Shown here: piece by piece, positions 1 to 6,586 of the stretch
How the letters are laid out: each line of letters opens with the position of its first letter
Position numbering within the stretch: position 1 is the first letter of the stretch
From: Flavipsychrobacter stenotrophus
GTDB lineage: Bacteria > Bacteroidota > Bacteroidia > Chitinophagales > Chitinophagaceae
Assembly (NCBI GenBank): GCA_947372365.1
Contig: CANBTK010000048.1
Location: forward strand, 1 to 8,588
Reading direction: 5' to 3'
Length of the DNA stretch: 8,588 nucleotides
Made by a program: the position numbers and the translations under genes
The notes under the pieces: generated by a model
Told to the model about the DNA's origin: nothing
The model's database searches: none
What the model saw: the letters and a program-made list of their open reading frames with translations, nothing else

Positions 1-540
1 AAAGAAATTGGCTTTAAGGTAGGGGAGCAGGAGTCGCAGGTATTGACCAGCCATCTAGGCAACGACCTGCAGAAGATTGCCAACGAAATAGAAAAGGTAC
101 GGATAAATATACCTAATGAAAAGGAGATAACACTAGCCCACATCAGCAAGTTTATAGGTGTGAGCAGGGAATACAATGTTTTTGAGTTCCCCGATGCGCT
201 TACCAGTGGCGACCTCAATAAAATGTATAAAATGCTGCATTACTTCCTGGTAAGCCCCAAGGCTGCGCCCATGGTACTGATGATAGCCACCTTTTACAGC
301 CATTTCAGTAAATTGTACATGGCTAACTTCCTGAAAGGCAAGCCGGAAAAAGATGTTACTGCCGCCCTGGGCTATTGGCGCTACAAAGAAACTATGGCTG
401 CTACGCAGCATTGGCCCCTGCCAAGGGTAGAGCGTGCGCTGCTGCTACTTGGCAAGTACAGCACAATGACCGTAGGCGTAAACAGCAATACAGACGACCG
501 CGAGCTGCTAAAGGAGCTGGTAGGGCAGTTGCTGATGTGA
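1..540 (+). CDS. holA: DNA polymerase III subunit delta, C-terminal part (5' end outside window)
   Basis: The frame is open from base 1 and ends at TGA 538-540, giving the last 179 residues of a protein that is usually about 330-345 residues long. HolA is the clamp-loader subunit that binds and opens the beta sliding clamp at the replication fork. The recognisable parts are an LGNDLQKIANEIEKV helix, a segment resembling the FIGVSREYNVFEF stretch that joins the ATPase-like region to the collar domain, and a helical C-terminus with a WPLPRVERALLLLGKYS-type ending typical of the delta collar. The N-terminal clamp-binding domain is missing only because of the window edge; no frameshift is seen. 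An in-frame TTG at 43 is internal and not a real start. The GC-rich composition matches the housekeeping genes further right. No hairpin terminator is visible in the 10 bp before the convergent toxin gene. Confidence 0.9.
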   Translation, partial: KEIGFKVGEQESQVLTSHLGNDLQKIANEIEKVRINIPNEKEITLAHISKFIGVSREYNVFEFPDALTSGDLNKMYKMLHYFLVSPKAAPMVLMIATFYSHFSKLYMANFLKGKPEKDVTAALGYWRYKETMAATQHWPLPRVERALLLLGKYSTMTVGVNSNTDDRELLKELVGQLLM

Positions 541-550
541 TAAGCACTAA

Positions 551-865
551 CTATTTTCGCTTCTCAATTTCGCCAATGTCCCTGTGGTCGTGTACAACAG
601 CTATAATAGTAATGCATCTATTTTCAATGTCTAATTTAAAGTGGATGCCGAACGGGAACGTTCTTGTATGTACTATTCTCACCTTTCGGTAACGTATAGC
701 ATAAGATTCAGGAGAACTTTGCAATCGCTCGATCGCATTTATTACCTCATTTGTAAACTTTTTCTGCAACCCGTTACTTTGCTTTTTATACCAGGCCTTA
801 GCTTCTTTAATATCCTGTTTAACCTCATCGAAATAAATAACACGGTAGGGTAATAATTTAGTCAT
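551..865 (-). CDS. RelE/ParE-superfamily toxin of a type II toxin-antitoxin module
   Basis: This 104-residue protein has the size and layout of the RelE/ParE fold. An N-terminal strand (YRVIYF, residues 7-12) is followed by two helices (about 14-48, with the usual W25-Y26 and F37 core positions) and SSPESY (50-55). The C-terminal sheet carries VRIVHTRTFPFGIHF (62-76) and ITIIAVVHDHRD (85-96). Members either cleave ribosome-bound mRNA (RelE type) or inhibit gyrase (ParE type). The sequence looks closer to the ParE-like group, but the target cannot be assigned by eye. The usual terminal W-x-x-R is replaced by IEKRK, so a canonical RelE catalytic set is not obvious. The ATG overlaps the antitoxin end by 8 bases (ATGACTAA), and a purine-rich GGGAAG abuts the start, which suggests translational coupling. 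It is AT-rich compared with holA and DUF72, which fits horizontal acquisition. Confidence 0.88.
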   Translation of the reverse strand: MTKLLPYRVIYFDEVKQDIKEAKAWYKKQSNGLQKKFTNEVINAIERLQSSPESYAIRYRKVRIVHTRTFPFGIHFKLDIENRCITIIAVVHDHRDIGEIEKRK

Positions 866-1091
866 CTTCCCTGTTTAATTCGTCAAATAATTCTTCAATT
901 GGACGAAGCCTTTCCGGGGATTTTTCAACTATTCTAAGCCTAGAGTCAATTAATTTTTTCTGCCATTGTGGTAACTCCCCTTCAATTGCGTCAAGGTCGG
1001 GATGCTTTTCCCTGATAGTATTCCATTCTTCAATAGGAATAATTACGGCGGTTGTTTGCCCTAAATTGTCAGATATATATTGTAATGACAT
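858..1091 (-). CDS. Antitoxin partner of the RelE/ParE toxin
   Basis: This 77-residue acidic protein is encoded immediately upstream of the toxin and overlaps it by 8 bases, the usual antitoxin-first order. The N-terminal half (MSLQYISDNLGQTTAVIIPIEEWNTI) follows a Phd/YefM-like pattern: a short strand, a polar turn, then AVIIPIEEW in the place of the AVL-x-S-x-E-x-Y segment of that family. The C-terminal half (PQWQKKLIDSRLRIVEKSPERLRPIEELFDEL) resembles the toxin-wrapping tail of small 'addiction module' antitoxins. It would neutralise the toxin by direct binding and probably represses its own operon. A TAACTTTG box lies only 4 bases before the ATG, and a short inverted repeat lies about 49 bp upstream. 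The role is assigned from position and pattern; the exact antitoxin family is uncertain. Confidence 0.82.
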   Translation of the reverse strand: MSLQYISDNLGQTTAVIIPIEEWNTIREKHPDLDAIEGELPQWQKKLIDSRLRIVEKSPERLRPIEELFDELNREDD

Positions 1092-1095
1092 AATC

Positions 1096-1103
1096 CAAAG
1101 TTA
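1096..1103 (-). promoter_or_regulatory. Candidate Bacteroidota -7 box of the toxin-antitoxin operon
   Basis: On the minus strand this reads TAACTTTG, a full match to TAnnTTTG. No good -33 TTTG is found 17-23 bases upstream; the nearest sequence is TTTTTCC. The box ends 4 bases before the antitoxin ATG, so if used it would give a leaderless or nearly leaderless mRNA. The 88 bp between DUF72 and the antitoxin contain no clear terminator, so read-through from DUF72 is an alternative. Confidence 0.35.
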
Positions 1104-1139
1104 AAGTGAATAAGTTGAAAATCGGAAAAATTAGTTAGA

Positions 1140-1150
1140 ATTTCAGAAAT
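1140..1150. promoter_or_regulatory. Short inverted repeat upstream of the antitoxin, possible operator
   Basis: ATTTC-A-GAAAT is a perfect 5-bp inverted repeat with one central base. It overlaps the first of two GAATTTC direct repeats (1138-1144 and 1159-1165) set exactly 21 bp apart. Antitoxins often bind such repeats before their own gene. Here, however, the site is about 49 bp from the start codon and the element is short and AT-rich, so chance is quite possible. Confidence 0.2.
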
Positions 1151-1179
1151 AGCGAGGTGAATTTCCCCTAAGAATCCTA

Positions 1180-2088
1180 TCAAAACAAACTACCAGCCTC
1201 CTCCCCATAAATCACGGGCAGCGGTATATTAGTCCCGCAATGCTTATTCATTTCCAGTATAAAGTATTTGATAAGTTCCGGCGAGTGCAGTTCATCGTGC
1301 TGGTGCATGAAGAAGTAGCAGGTTTCCAGCCCTTCGGCCATCCATAGCTTTATGCGTTGCACCCATTCGTCAATGCGGGTGTAGTCGGTAGGGTGCAGGC
1401 CATTGCCCACAAAACGGATAAAGCACTCCGGTGTAGATAGGTGCATATGGGCGCAATCGCGGCGGCCGGCTGCATCAGTGATAACCAGCCCCCTTTTTTG
1501 TTGCAGCATAAAATCAAGCAAATCCTTATTATAGCCGCCCTCGCCCTGGTACCACGCCTCATGCCGCAACTCCAGGAACATACTGATATCAGTAGGCATA
1601 GAGGCTATGAAATCGGTGATAGTGCCCAGGCTGCCGAGGTTCATTTGTGGGTGGGGCATCAGGAAGAGCGGCCCCAGTTTATTGCCAAATGCGGTAATGA
1701 CGTTGAGGAAGGCATCTACTTCGGCAGTAGCGTTTTTAAGCCTGCGCATATGGGTAATGGACTGGGTGAACTTTGGGCAAAAGAGAAAGTTATCGGGCAC
1801 CATGCCCACCCATTTTTCCACCTGCTCGCGTGAATGTATATTATAGAAAAAGCCATTGAACTCTATGCTGTTAAACTGCCGGGCATAGTGCGCCAGGAAA
1901 TCTTTTTCCTTAGTACCCTTGGGGTATAGCTTGCCTATCCAGTCTTTGCGGCCCCATTTGGCGCAGCCTATGTAGAATTTTGTGTTGCCCTTGCCTTTTA
2001 CCAAAACCGCTTTGTTCCGGGCAGGCTCTGCTGGTAAGGTGAAATCAATGCTGTTTAGTTCGTTTTCTGGCAGTTTTCCGAAATCCAT
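1180..2088 (-). CDS. DUF72 (YecE-like) family protein, Bacteroidota-type variant
   Basis: This 302-residue protein belongs to the DUF72/YecE family, predicted TIM-barrel proteins of unknown reaction. After a polar leader of about 37 residues, FYIGCAKWGRKDW (38-50) stands at the usual YIGTSGW start of the family. It is followed by GKLYP, FNSIEFNGFFY, FCPKFTQSITHM, KLGPLFLMPHPQM and FLELRHEAWY, which match the family landmarks N-FYR, P-x-F-F-x-K, ITH, KLGP and VEFRH-x-SW in order. The last landmarks differ: FIRFVGNG replaces the R-x-HG motif, and YFFMHQHDEL replaces the FNN...NA ending. The ATG at 2086-2088 is the first in frame and leaves a plausible leader; no signal peptide is seen. It is divergent from the TMTC-like gene and codirectional with the toxin-antitoxin pair, 88 bp upstream. 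Being GC-rich, it looks like backbone DNA. Family assignment is firm; function is unknown. Confidence 0.88.
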   Translation of the reverse strand: MDFGKLPENELNSIDFTLPAEPARNKAVLVKGKGNTKFYIGCAKWGRKDWIGKLYPKGTKEKDFLAHYARQFNSIEFNGFFYNIHSREQVEKWVGMVPDNFLFCPKFTQSITHMRRLKNATAEVDAFLNVITAFGNKLGPLFLMPHPQMNLGSLGTITDFIASMPTDISMFLELRHEAWYQGEGGYNKDLLDFMLQQKRGLVITDAAGRRDCAHMHLSTPECFIRFVGNGLHPTDYTRIDEWVQRIKLWMAEGLETCYFFMHQHDELHSPELIKYFILEMNKHCGTNIPLPVIYGEEAGSLF

Positions 2089-2134
2089 TGAATAAAAGTA
2101 GCAAATAATGGCATACCAGTGCGTGGCGGCAGTG

Positions 2135-2164
2135 TTGGGTACATATATGTAAGGTGAATTTTTG
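2135..2164 (+). promoter_or_regulatory. Candidate -33/-7 promoter for the TMTC-like gene
   Basis: GTTG at 2134-2137 (three of four bases of the TTTG -33 element) is followed after exactly 19 bases by AATTTTTG at 2157-2164, which matches TAnnTTTG except for the first base. Transcription would start near 2170, leaving a leader of about 45-50 bases before the ATG at 2219. A 12-bp palindrome (2140-2151) lies in the spacer. No strong Shine-Dalgarno is present; the bases before the ATG are AT-rich, as is usual in this phylum. Confidence 0.4.
2140..2151. repeat. 12-bp perfect palindrome in the divergent intergenic region, possible operator
   Basis: TACATATATGTA is its own reverse complement. It lies between the leftward DUF72 gene and the rightward TMTC-like gene, within the spacer of the candidate rightward promoter. 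A repressor bound here would block that promoter. About two such palindromes are expected by chance in 8.6 kb of random sequence, so only the placement makes it notable. Confidence 0.3.
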
Positions 2165-2218
2165 CCCTAAATATTGTAATCAGCTTTTTTACTATTTTTA
2201 GCCTGATATTTAATTAAC

Positions 2219-4216
2219 ATGGCATCCAAAAAGAAACAGGTAAATACCCAACAAGTAACCAGGGAGGCCCAGCCAACAGCGCCGCAGGTGGAACCTGCAG
2301 CAAATGCAGGCCCCAAAGCCAGGGAGCCGCTGTTTAGTTTTTCGGGCTTCAGGCTCCAGGCAATAGTGCTGGCGGTAATAGGCTTTGTTTTTTATTGCAA
2401 CACGTTTACCAACGATTGGGCTTTCGACGATATGCTGGTAATTGTGCAGAACGATTATGTGCACATGGGTTTTTCAGGCATACCCAAAATTTTGACGGGC
2501 GATGCATTCGAAAGTTTTACACAGAGCCAGAACGAAGAAAATAACCAGCTTTCAGGTGGTCGTTACCGGCCGCTTTCTATTATCACGTTTGCCATAGAGC
2601 AGCAAATACTGGGCACCGACCATCTGGCTAAGGCCGAGCGGCAAAAACTGAAGCCGGAACAACAAAAGGCGCGGTCGGATAAGTTTATTAAAGACATGCA
2701 TGCCAGGCATGTGGTTAATGTGCTGCTGTATGTACTGTCGGTGGTAGTGCTGCTCTATTTTTTAAGGAAGGTTATCTTTCCGAACGACCCGCTGGCGGCG
2801 TTTATTGCGGCATTGATTTTTACAGTACACCCCCTGCATACCGAGGTGGTGGCTAATGTAAAAAGCCGCGACGAAATACTCTCATTATTATTTACCTGCC
2901 TCACTTTCATTACCGTTTTTAAATACTCCACAACTAAGAAGGTGGGCGACTTAGCTATAGCACTGTTTTGTTTCCTGCTGGCCCTGCTATCAAAGGAATA
3001 TGGCGTTGTGCTTATTGCGTTGATACCACTGTCGCTCTACTGGTTTAAGGGTTACGATATGCCCAAAGCCATAAAGGCGGGCCTGGTGTACCTTATACCC
3101 CTGGGTGTGTATTTTGCCATGCGGCTGTCATCGGTAAAGGAGGCTGTGGAAGTGGGCGATGGCGATGTGATGAACAGCCCCTACCTGCTGGCTACAGGCG
3201 TAGAAAAAATAGCCACCATTATTTATGTGCCGCTCAACTATGTAAGGCTGCTGTTTTTGCCGCACCCCCTGGCTGCCGACTACACGTTTAACCAGATACC
3301 CTATACGACATTTGCCGACTACAGGGTGTGGCTGTCATTGCTTATTCATGGCGGGCTTATAGCCAGCATGTTTATCCTGTTTAAAAAGAGGCATGTGGTA
3401 GGTTTTGCCATAGCATTTTACTTTGCGTTCCTTGCGCTCATCTGCAACCTTTTTGTGAATATAGGCGCGCCAATGGGCGAGCGCCTTATCTACCATTCAT
3501 CGGTTGGTTTTGCCATTATACTTGCTTACCTGCTGAGTGTGGGCTACAGTAAAATACAGCCTGTTGGAGTAGCTAAGGCTGGCCTTGCCGCGCTGCTGGT
3601 TGTGGTTGTGGCACTGTCAGGTTTTAAAACCATTACCCGCAACAAAGACTGGAAATCAAACGCAACGCTGTTCCCTAAAGATGTGAATGTGGTGCCCAAT
3701 AGCGTAATAGCCAACAGCAATGCCGGGCTGGCTTACCTTATGAAATCGGACAATTATAAGGGGCAGGAGCGTATTGATTTAATAAAGAAGGCTGCGTCTT
3801 ATTTTGATAAAGCAATTTCACTTAACCCAAAGTACATAATAGCCTACCTGAACAGGGGCACCAGTTACTACAGGCTGGGGGAATATGAGAAAGCTTATTC
3901 CGATTGCGATACTGTGGTGAAGTATTACCCTGTGCAGCCGGCTTTGCCGTTCCTGGCTACGCCGTTGGCCAATTACTTTACCAACCTAGGCGTAAAATTC
4001 GCAGGCGAAAATAACAACGAGGCTGCTGTAGCAGCGTTTAAAAAGGCTGCCGATGTAGCGCCCAATGATGCCAACATACTGTATAACCTAGGCTACGTTT
4101 ATTGCAAGGCTGGCAGGTTGGATGAAGGCAAGGCGTTGCTGATGAGGGTATTGCAGATGAACCCGGCCCACGCCGAAGCCCGCAGCCTGTTGGCCCAAAT
4201 GGGTGTAATAAAATAG
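2219..4216 (+). CDS. TMTC-like multi-pass membrane protein with C-terminal TPR repeats (putative GT-C glycosyltransferase)
   Basis: This 665-residue protein has a polar, basic N-terminus (1-45), a first membrane helix (about 47-63), a loop bearing D70-D71, then many hydrophobic helices to about residue 475, and a soluble C-terminus of about four TPR-like units (near 493-537, 538-571, 584-615 and 616-650). Landmarks match the TMTC/DUF1736 group: NDWAFDD (65-71), YRPL (116-119), HPLHTEVVANVKSRDE (204-219; TMTC proteins have HP-x-HTE and GR-x-E/D), and SKEYG (258-262). Animal TMTC1-4 are O-mannosyltransferases of the GT-C fold using lipid-linked mannose, and the acidic pair in the first loop is the expected catalytic site. 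In bacteria the substrate is not established, so glycosyl transfer across the inner membrane is an inference. TPRs would bind a protein partner or acceptor. It is the first gene of a rightward run; the transporter follows after 97 bp. Confidence 0.82.
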   Translation: MASKKKQVNTQQVTREAQPTAPQVEPAANAGPKAREPLFSFSGFRLQAIVLAVIGFVFYCNTFTNDWAFDDMLVIVQNDYVHMGFSGIPKILTGDAFESFTQSQNEENNQLSGGRYRPLSIITFAIEQQILGTDHLAKAERQKLKPEQQKARSDKFIKDMHARHVVNVLLYVLSVVVLLYFLRKVIFPNDPLAAFIAALIFTVHPLHTEVVANVKSRDEILSLLFTCLTFITVFKYSTTKKVGDLAIALFCFLLALLSKEYGVVLIALIPLSLYWFKGYDMPKAIKAGLVYLIPLGVYFAMRLSSVKEAVEVGDGDVMNSPYLLATGVEKIATIIYVPLNYVRLLFLPHPLAADYTFNQIPYTTFADYRVWLSLLIHGGLIASMFILFKKRHVVGFAIAFYFAFLALICNLFVNIGAPMGERLIYHSSVGFAIILAYLLSVGYSKIQPVGVAKAGLAALLVVVVALSGFKTITRNKDWKSNATLFPKDVNVVPNSVIANSNAGLAYLMKSDNYKGQERIDLIKKAASYFDKAISLNPKYIIAYLNRGTSYYRLGEYEKAYSDCDTVVKYYPVQPALPFLATPLANYFTNLGVKFAGENNNEAAVAAFKKAADVAPNDANILYNLGYVYCKAGRLDEGKALLMRVLQMNPAHAEARSLLAQMGVIK

Positions 4217-4313
4217 GGCGTGCCTGAAATGGCAGCGGCAATATTCATTTTGAATTAACATTTGATAGCTTCGCAAAACGCAGGCACCATCATAAAAAGA
4301 CTACTTTAGCCCC

Positions 4314-5660
4314 ATGGATAGCAATGCCAGTGAGTATCCTTTAATAACTTCATCGAAACGCATACACCGTGGGTGGGCTATGTATGACTGGGCTAACAGT
4401 GCCTACAACCTCGTTATTACGTCAACCATTTTCCCGGCTTACTACAATGCCATAACAACGGTTACCGAAAACGGTAAAGTGGTTAAGGATACCGTTACGT
4501 TTTTCGGGCGCACCTTTAAAAACAGTTCGCTGTTCGATTATTCTATTGCGACCGCCTACCTCATCATTGCTTTGCTATCGCCTATACTTTCTTCCATAGC
4601 CGACTACAAAGGCAATAAGAAAGCGTTCATGCAGTTGTTTTGCTACCTGGGCGCTATATCGTGCTTCGGCCTGTTTTTTTTCAAAAGCGACACGCTGGAG
4701 CTGGGTATTATTTGTTCCGCGCTTGCGGCGCTGGGGTACTGTGGCAGTATCGTTTTTTATAACGCCTACCTGCCGGAAATAGCCTATCCCGAGGAGCGCG
4801 ATAAGCTAAGCGCACAAGGCTTTTCATACGGTTATATAGGCAGTGTAATACTACAGGTTATTTGTTTTGTTTTTGTGTTAAAGCCGGAATGGTTTGGCAT
4901 AAGCGATGCAACGTTTTCGCCCCGGCTGTCTTTTGTGCTGGTAGGCATATGGTGGGTTGGTTTTGCGCAGGTGACCTTTGCACGTTTGCCCAAAGGTGTG
5001 GCTTTGCCAAAGCATACCGAATACTCGCTAATTACGAACGGGTTTCATGAACTGGGCAAGGTATGGCAACAGATAAAAGCCCTGCCGGTTTTAAAGACAT
5101 ACCTGTTTGCTTTTTTCTTTTACAGCATGGGCGTACAAACCGTTATGCTGGCAGCAACTATATTTGGCAGCAAGGAACTGGGGCTGGAAACACAGCAACT
5201 GATTGCAGTTATTCTGGTGATACAATTGGTGGCTATTGCAGGTGCATTTATTATGGCTAAACTATCGGAGCGCTTTGGTAATTTGCAGGTACTCATGTTT
5301 GTGGTACTCATATGGATTGGCGTTTGTATTGCGGCATACTTTACCCATACCGCAACTGAGTTTTACATGGTTGCTGCGGTGGTGGGCCTTGTAATGGGGG
5401 GCATACAATCGCTGAGCCGTTCTACCTATTCCAAACTAATGCCGCCAACACATGATACGGCATCATTCTTTAGTTTTTACGATGTAACCGAAAAGCTGGC
5501 TATTGTTATAGGCATGCTGTCTTTTGGTTTTATTGACGAGATCATGAACATGCGCTCAGCTATTCTGGCACTGATTGTTTTCTTTGTTTTAGGGGCATCC
5601 GTTTTGTACCTTGCAATTAGGAAACAAACCGGCACGGGTACTCAGCCTTCTGGCGTTTAA
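4314..5660 (+). CDS. MFS transporter of the UMF1/Atg22-like family
   Basis: This 448-residue protein has about 12 hydrophobic segments. The near-N-terminal signature WAMYDWANSAY (21-31) is diagnostic of the UMF1/Atg22-like branch of the major facilitator superfamily. Other family landmarks are IADYKGNKKAF after the early helices (the MFS motif-A loop), FYNAYLPEIA (148-157) and the QSLSRSTYSKLMP region (365-376). The yeast relative Atg22 exports amino acids from the vacuole; the substrate of bacterial members is unknown, so none is assigned. The ATG at 4314 leaves 20 residues before the signature; the next Met (M23) lies inside it and is too late. A TACTTTAG box (4302-4309) and an AACATTTG box (4257-4264) each match TAnnTTTG at all but one position but lack a -33 partner, so read-through from the TMTC-like gene is equally likely. 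A T8 run sits inside the gene (4674-4681). Confidence 0.88.
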   Translation: MDSNASEYPLITSSKRIHRGWAMYDWANSAYNLVITSTIFPAYYNAITTVTENGKVVKDTVTFFGRTFKNSSLFDYSIATAYLIIALLSPILSSIADYKGNKKAFMQLFCYLGAISCFGLFFFKSDTLELGIICSALAALGYCGSIVFYNAYLPEIAYPEERDKLSAQGFSYGYIGSVILQVICFVFVLKPEWFGISDATFSPRLSFVLVGIWWVGFAQVTFARLPKGVALPKHTEYSLITNGFHELGKVWQQIKALPVLKTYLFAFFFYSMGVQTVMLAATIFGSKELGLETQQLIAVILVIQLVAIAGAFIMAKLSERFGNLQVLMFVVLIWIGVCIAAYFTHTATEFYMVAAVVGLVMGGIQSLSRSTYSKLMPPTHDTASFFSFYDVTEKLAIVIGMLSFGFIDEIMNMRSAILALIVFFVLGASVLYLAIRKQTGTGTQPSGV

Positions 5661-5702
5661 GAATAGCTTGATACTTTCTACTAACTACTTTATACTTTTC
5701 AA

Positions 5703-6545
5703 ATGAAATTACACACAATAAACGCGGGATACTTTAAGCTGGATGGTGGCGCAATGCATGGCGTAGTGCCCAAAAGCATGTGGAACAAAGTAAACCCTTC
5801 GGACGAAGGCAATATGTGTACCTGGGCTATGCGCTGCCTGTTGGTAGAGCATGAAGGAAGGAGAATACTTATAGACAATGGCATGGGTGATAAGCAGGAC
5901 GAAAAGTTCTTCAGCCACTTCCATCCGCACGGCGATGAAAGCATAGAAAAGAACCTGGGCAAGCTGGGTTTAACTACCGATGATATTACCGATGTATTTC
6001 TTACGCACCTTCACTTTGACCATTGCGGGGGTAGCATAAAAAGGGAGGGGGATAAGCTGGTTACGGCATTTAAAAATGCAACCTATTGGAGCAATAAAAC
6101 GCATTGGCAGGATGCCATAAACCCTAATGCGCGGGAGAAAGCCTCTTTCCTGAAAGAGAACATCTTGCCTATAGAGGAAAGTGGCAAACTGAAATTCGTA
6201 GAGGCCGGCGATGGCGAAGAGTGGATGCCCGGCATTAAGCTAAGGTTTATGAGGGGCCATACCGAAACGATGATGCTGCCACAAATTGACTACAATGGCA
6301 CTACAGTTTTCTTTTGTGCTGATTTAGTACCCAGCGCAGCCCATACCAGCCTGCCGTGGGTTATGGCCTACGATATGCGCCCGCTGGATACGCTGAATGA
6401 AAAAACAAAAATCTTCAATGAAGCGGTTGCGAATAACTGGGTACTTTTTCTGGAGCATGACCCGTCAATTGAATGTGTTACATTGCAACAAACTGAAAAA
6501 GGTATTAAGCAAAAAGCAACGTTTAAGTTGAGCGAACTTGGTTAA
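5703..6545 (+). CDS. Metallo-beta-lactamase-fold metallohydrolase (lactonase/phosphotriesterase-like subgroup)
   Basis: This 280-residue cytoplasmic-type protein has no signal peptide. The dinuclear metal site is complete: THLHFDHCGG gives H102, H104, D106 and H107, and further ligands are H186 (GHTET), D207 (FCADLVPS) and H252 (LEHDP). The spacing H186-D207-H252 (21 and 45 residues) and the DHCGG ending resemble N-acyl-homoserine lactonases and methyl-parathion-hydrolase-like members rather than beta-lactamases or glyoxalase II. It therefore probably hydrolyses a lactone or ester, but the substrate cannot be read from the sequence. The N-terminus (MKLHTINAGYF) starts directly at the first beta strand, supporting the ATG at 5703. 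It follows the transporter by 42 bp and may be co-transcribed. TACTTTTC (5693-5700) is a near -7 box with TTG 22 bases upstream, so a private promoter is possible. A strong hairpin begins at its stop codon. Confidence 0.87.
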   Translation: MKLHTINAGYFKLDGGAMHGVVPKSMWNKVNPSDEGNMCTWAMRCLLVEHEGRRILIDNGMGDKQDEKFFSHFHPHGDESIEKNLGKLGLTTDDITDVFLTHLHFDHCGGSIKREGDKLVTAFKNATYWSNKTHWQDAINPNAREKASFLKENILPIEESGKLKFVEAGDGEEWMPGIKLRFMRGHTETMMLPQIDYNGTTVFFCADLVPSAAHTSLPWVMAYDMRPLDTLNEKTKIFNEAVANNWVLFLEHDPSIECVTLQQTEKGIKQKATFKLSELG

Positions 6546-6584
6546 AACAGAGTGAGGCCCCTGCACGGAGCCTTACTCTGTTTT
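6544..6584. terminator. Bidirectional intrinsic terminator between convergent genes
   Basis: The arms AAAACAGAGTGAGGC (6544-6558) and GCCTTACTCTGTTTT (6570-6584) form a 15-bp stem with one G-U pair and an 11-base loop. The T4 on the right arm and the A4 on the left make it usable from both strands. It starts within the stop codon of the hydrolase gene and ends 2 bases before the stop codon of the leftward small gene, so it serves both. Confidence 0.85.
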
Positions 6585-6586
6585 AG

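Noticed and set aside
1441..1833. Long plus-strand open frame opposite the DUF72 gene
   Set aside because: It is the antisense shadow of a well-supported family gene, with no protein-like motifs of its own.
551..2088. Toxin, antitoxin and DUF72 as a three-part defence system
   Set aside because: DUF72 has backbone composition and an 88-bp gap from the pair, and no defence link for DUF72 is visible. A shared transcript cannot be excluded, but a shared function is unsupported.
4220..4287. GTGCCTG / CAGGCAC inverted repeat between the TMTC-like and transporter genes as a terminator
   Set aside because: The arms are only 7 bp with a loop of about 54 bases and no T-tract follows.
5703..6545. Hydrolase as a beta-lactamase resistance gene
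   Set aside because: It has no signal peptide, and the metal-ligand spacing and DHCGG context fit lactonase or phosphotriesterase-like members instead.
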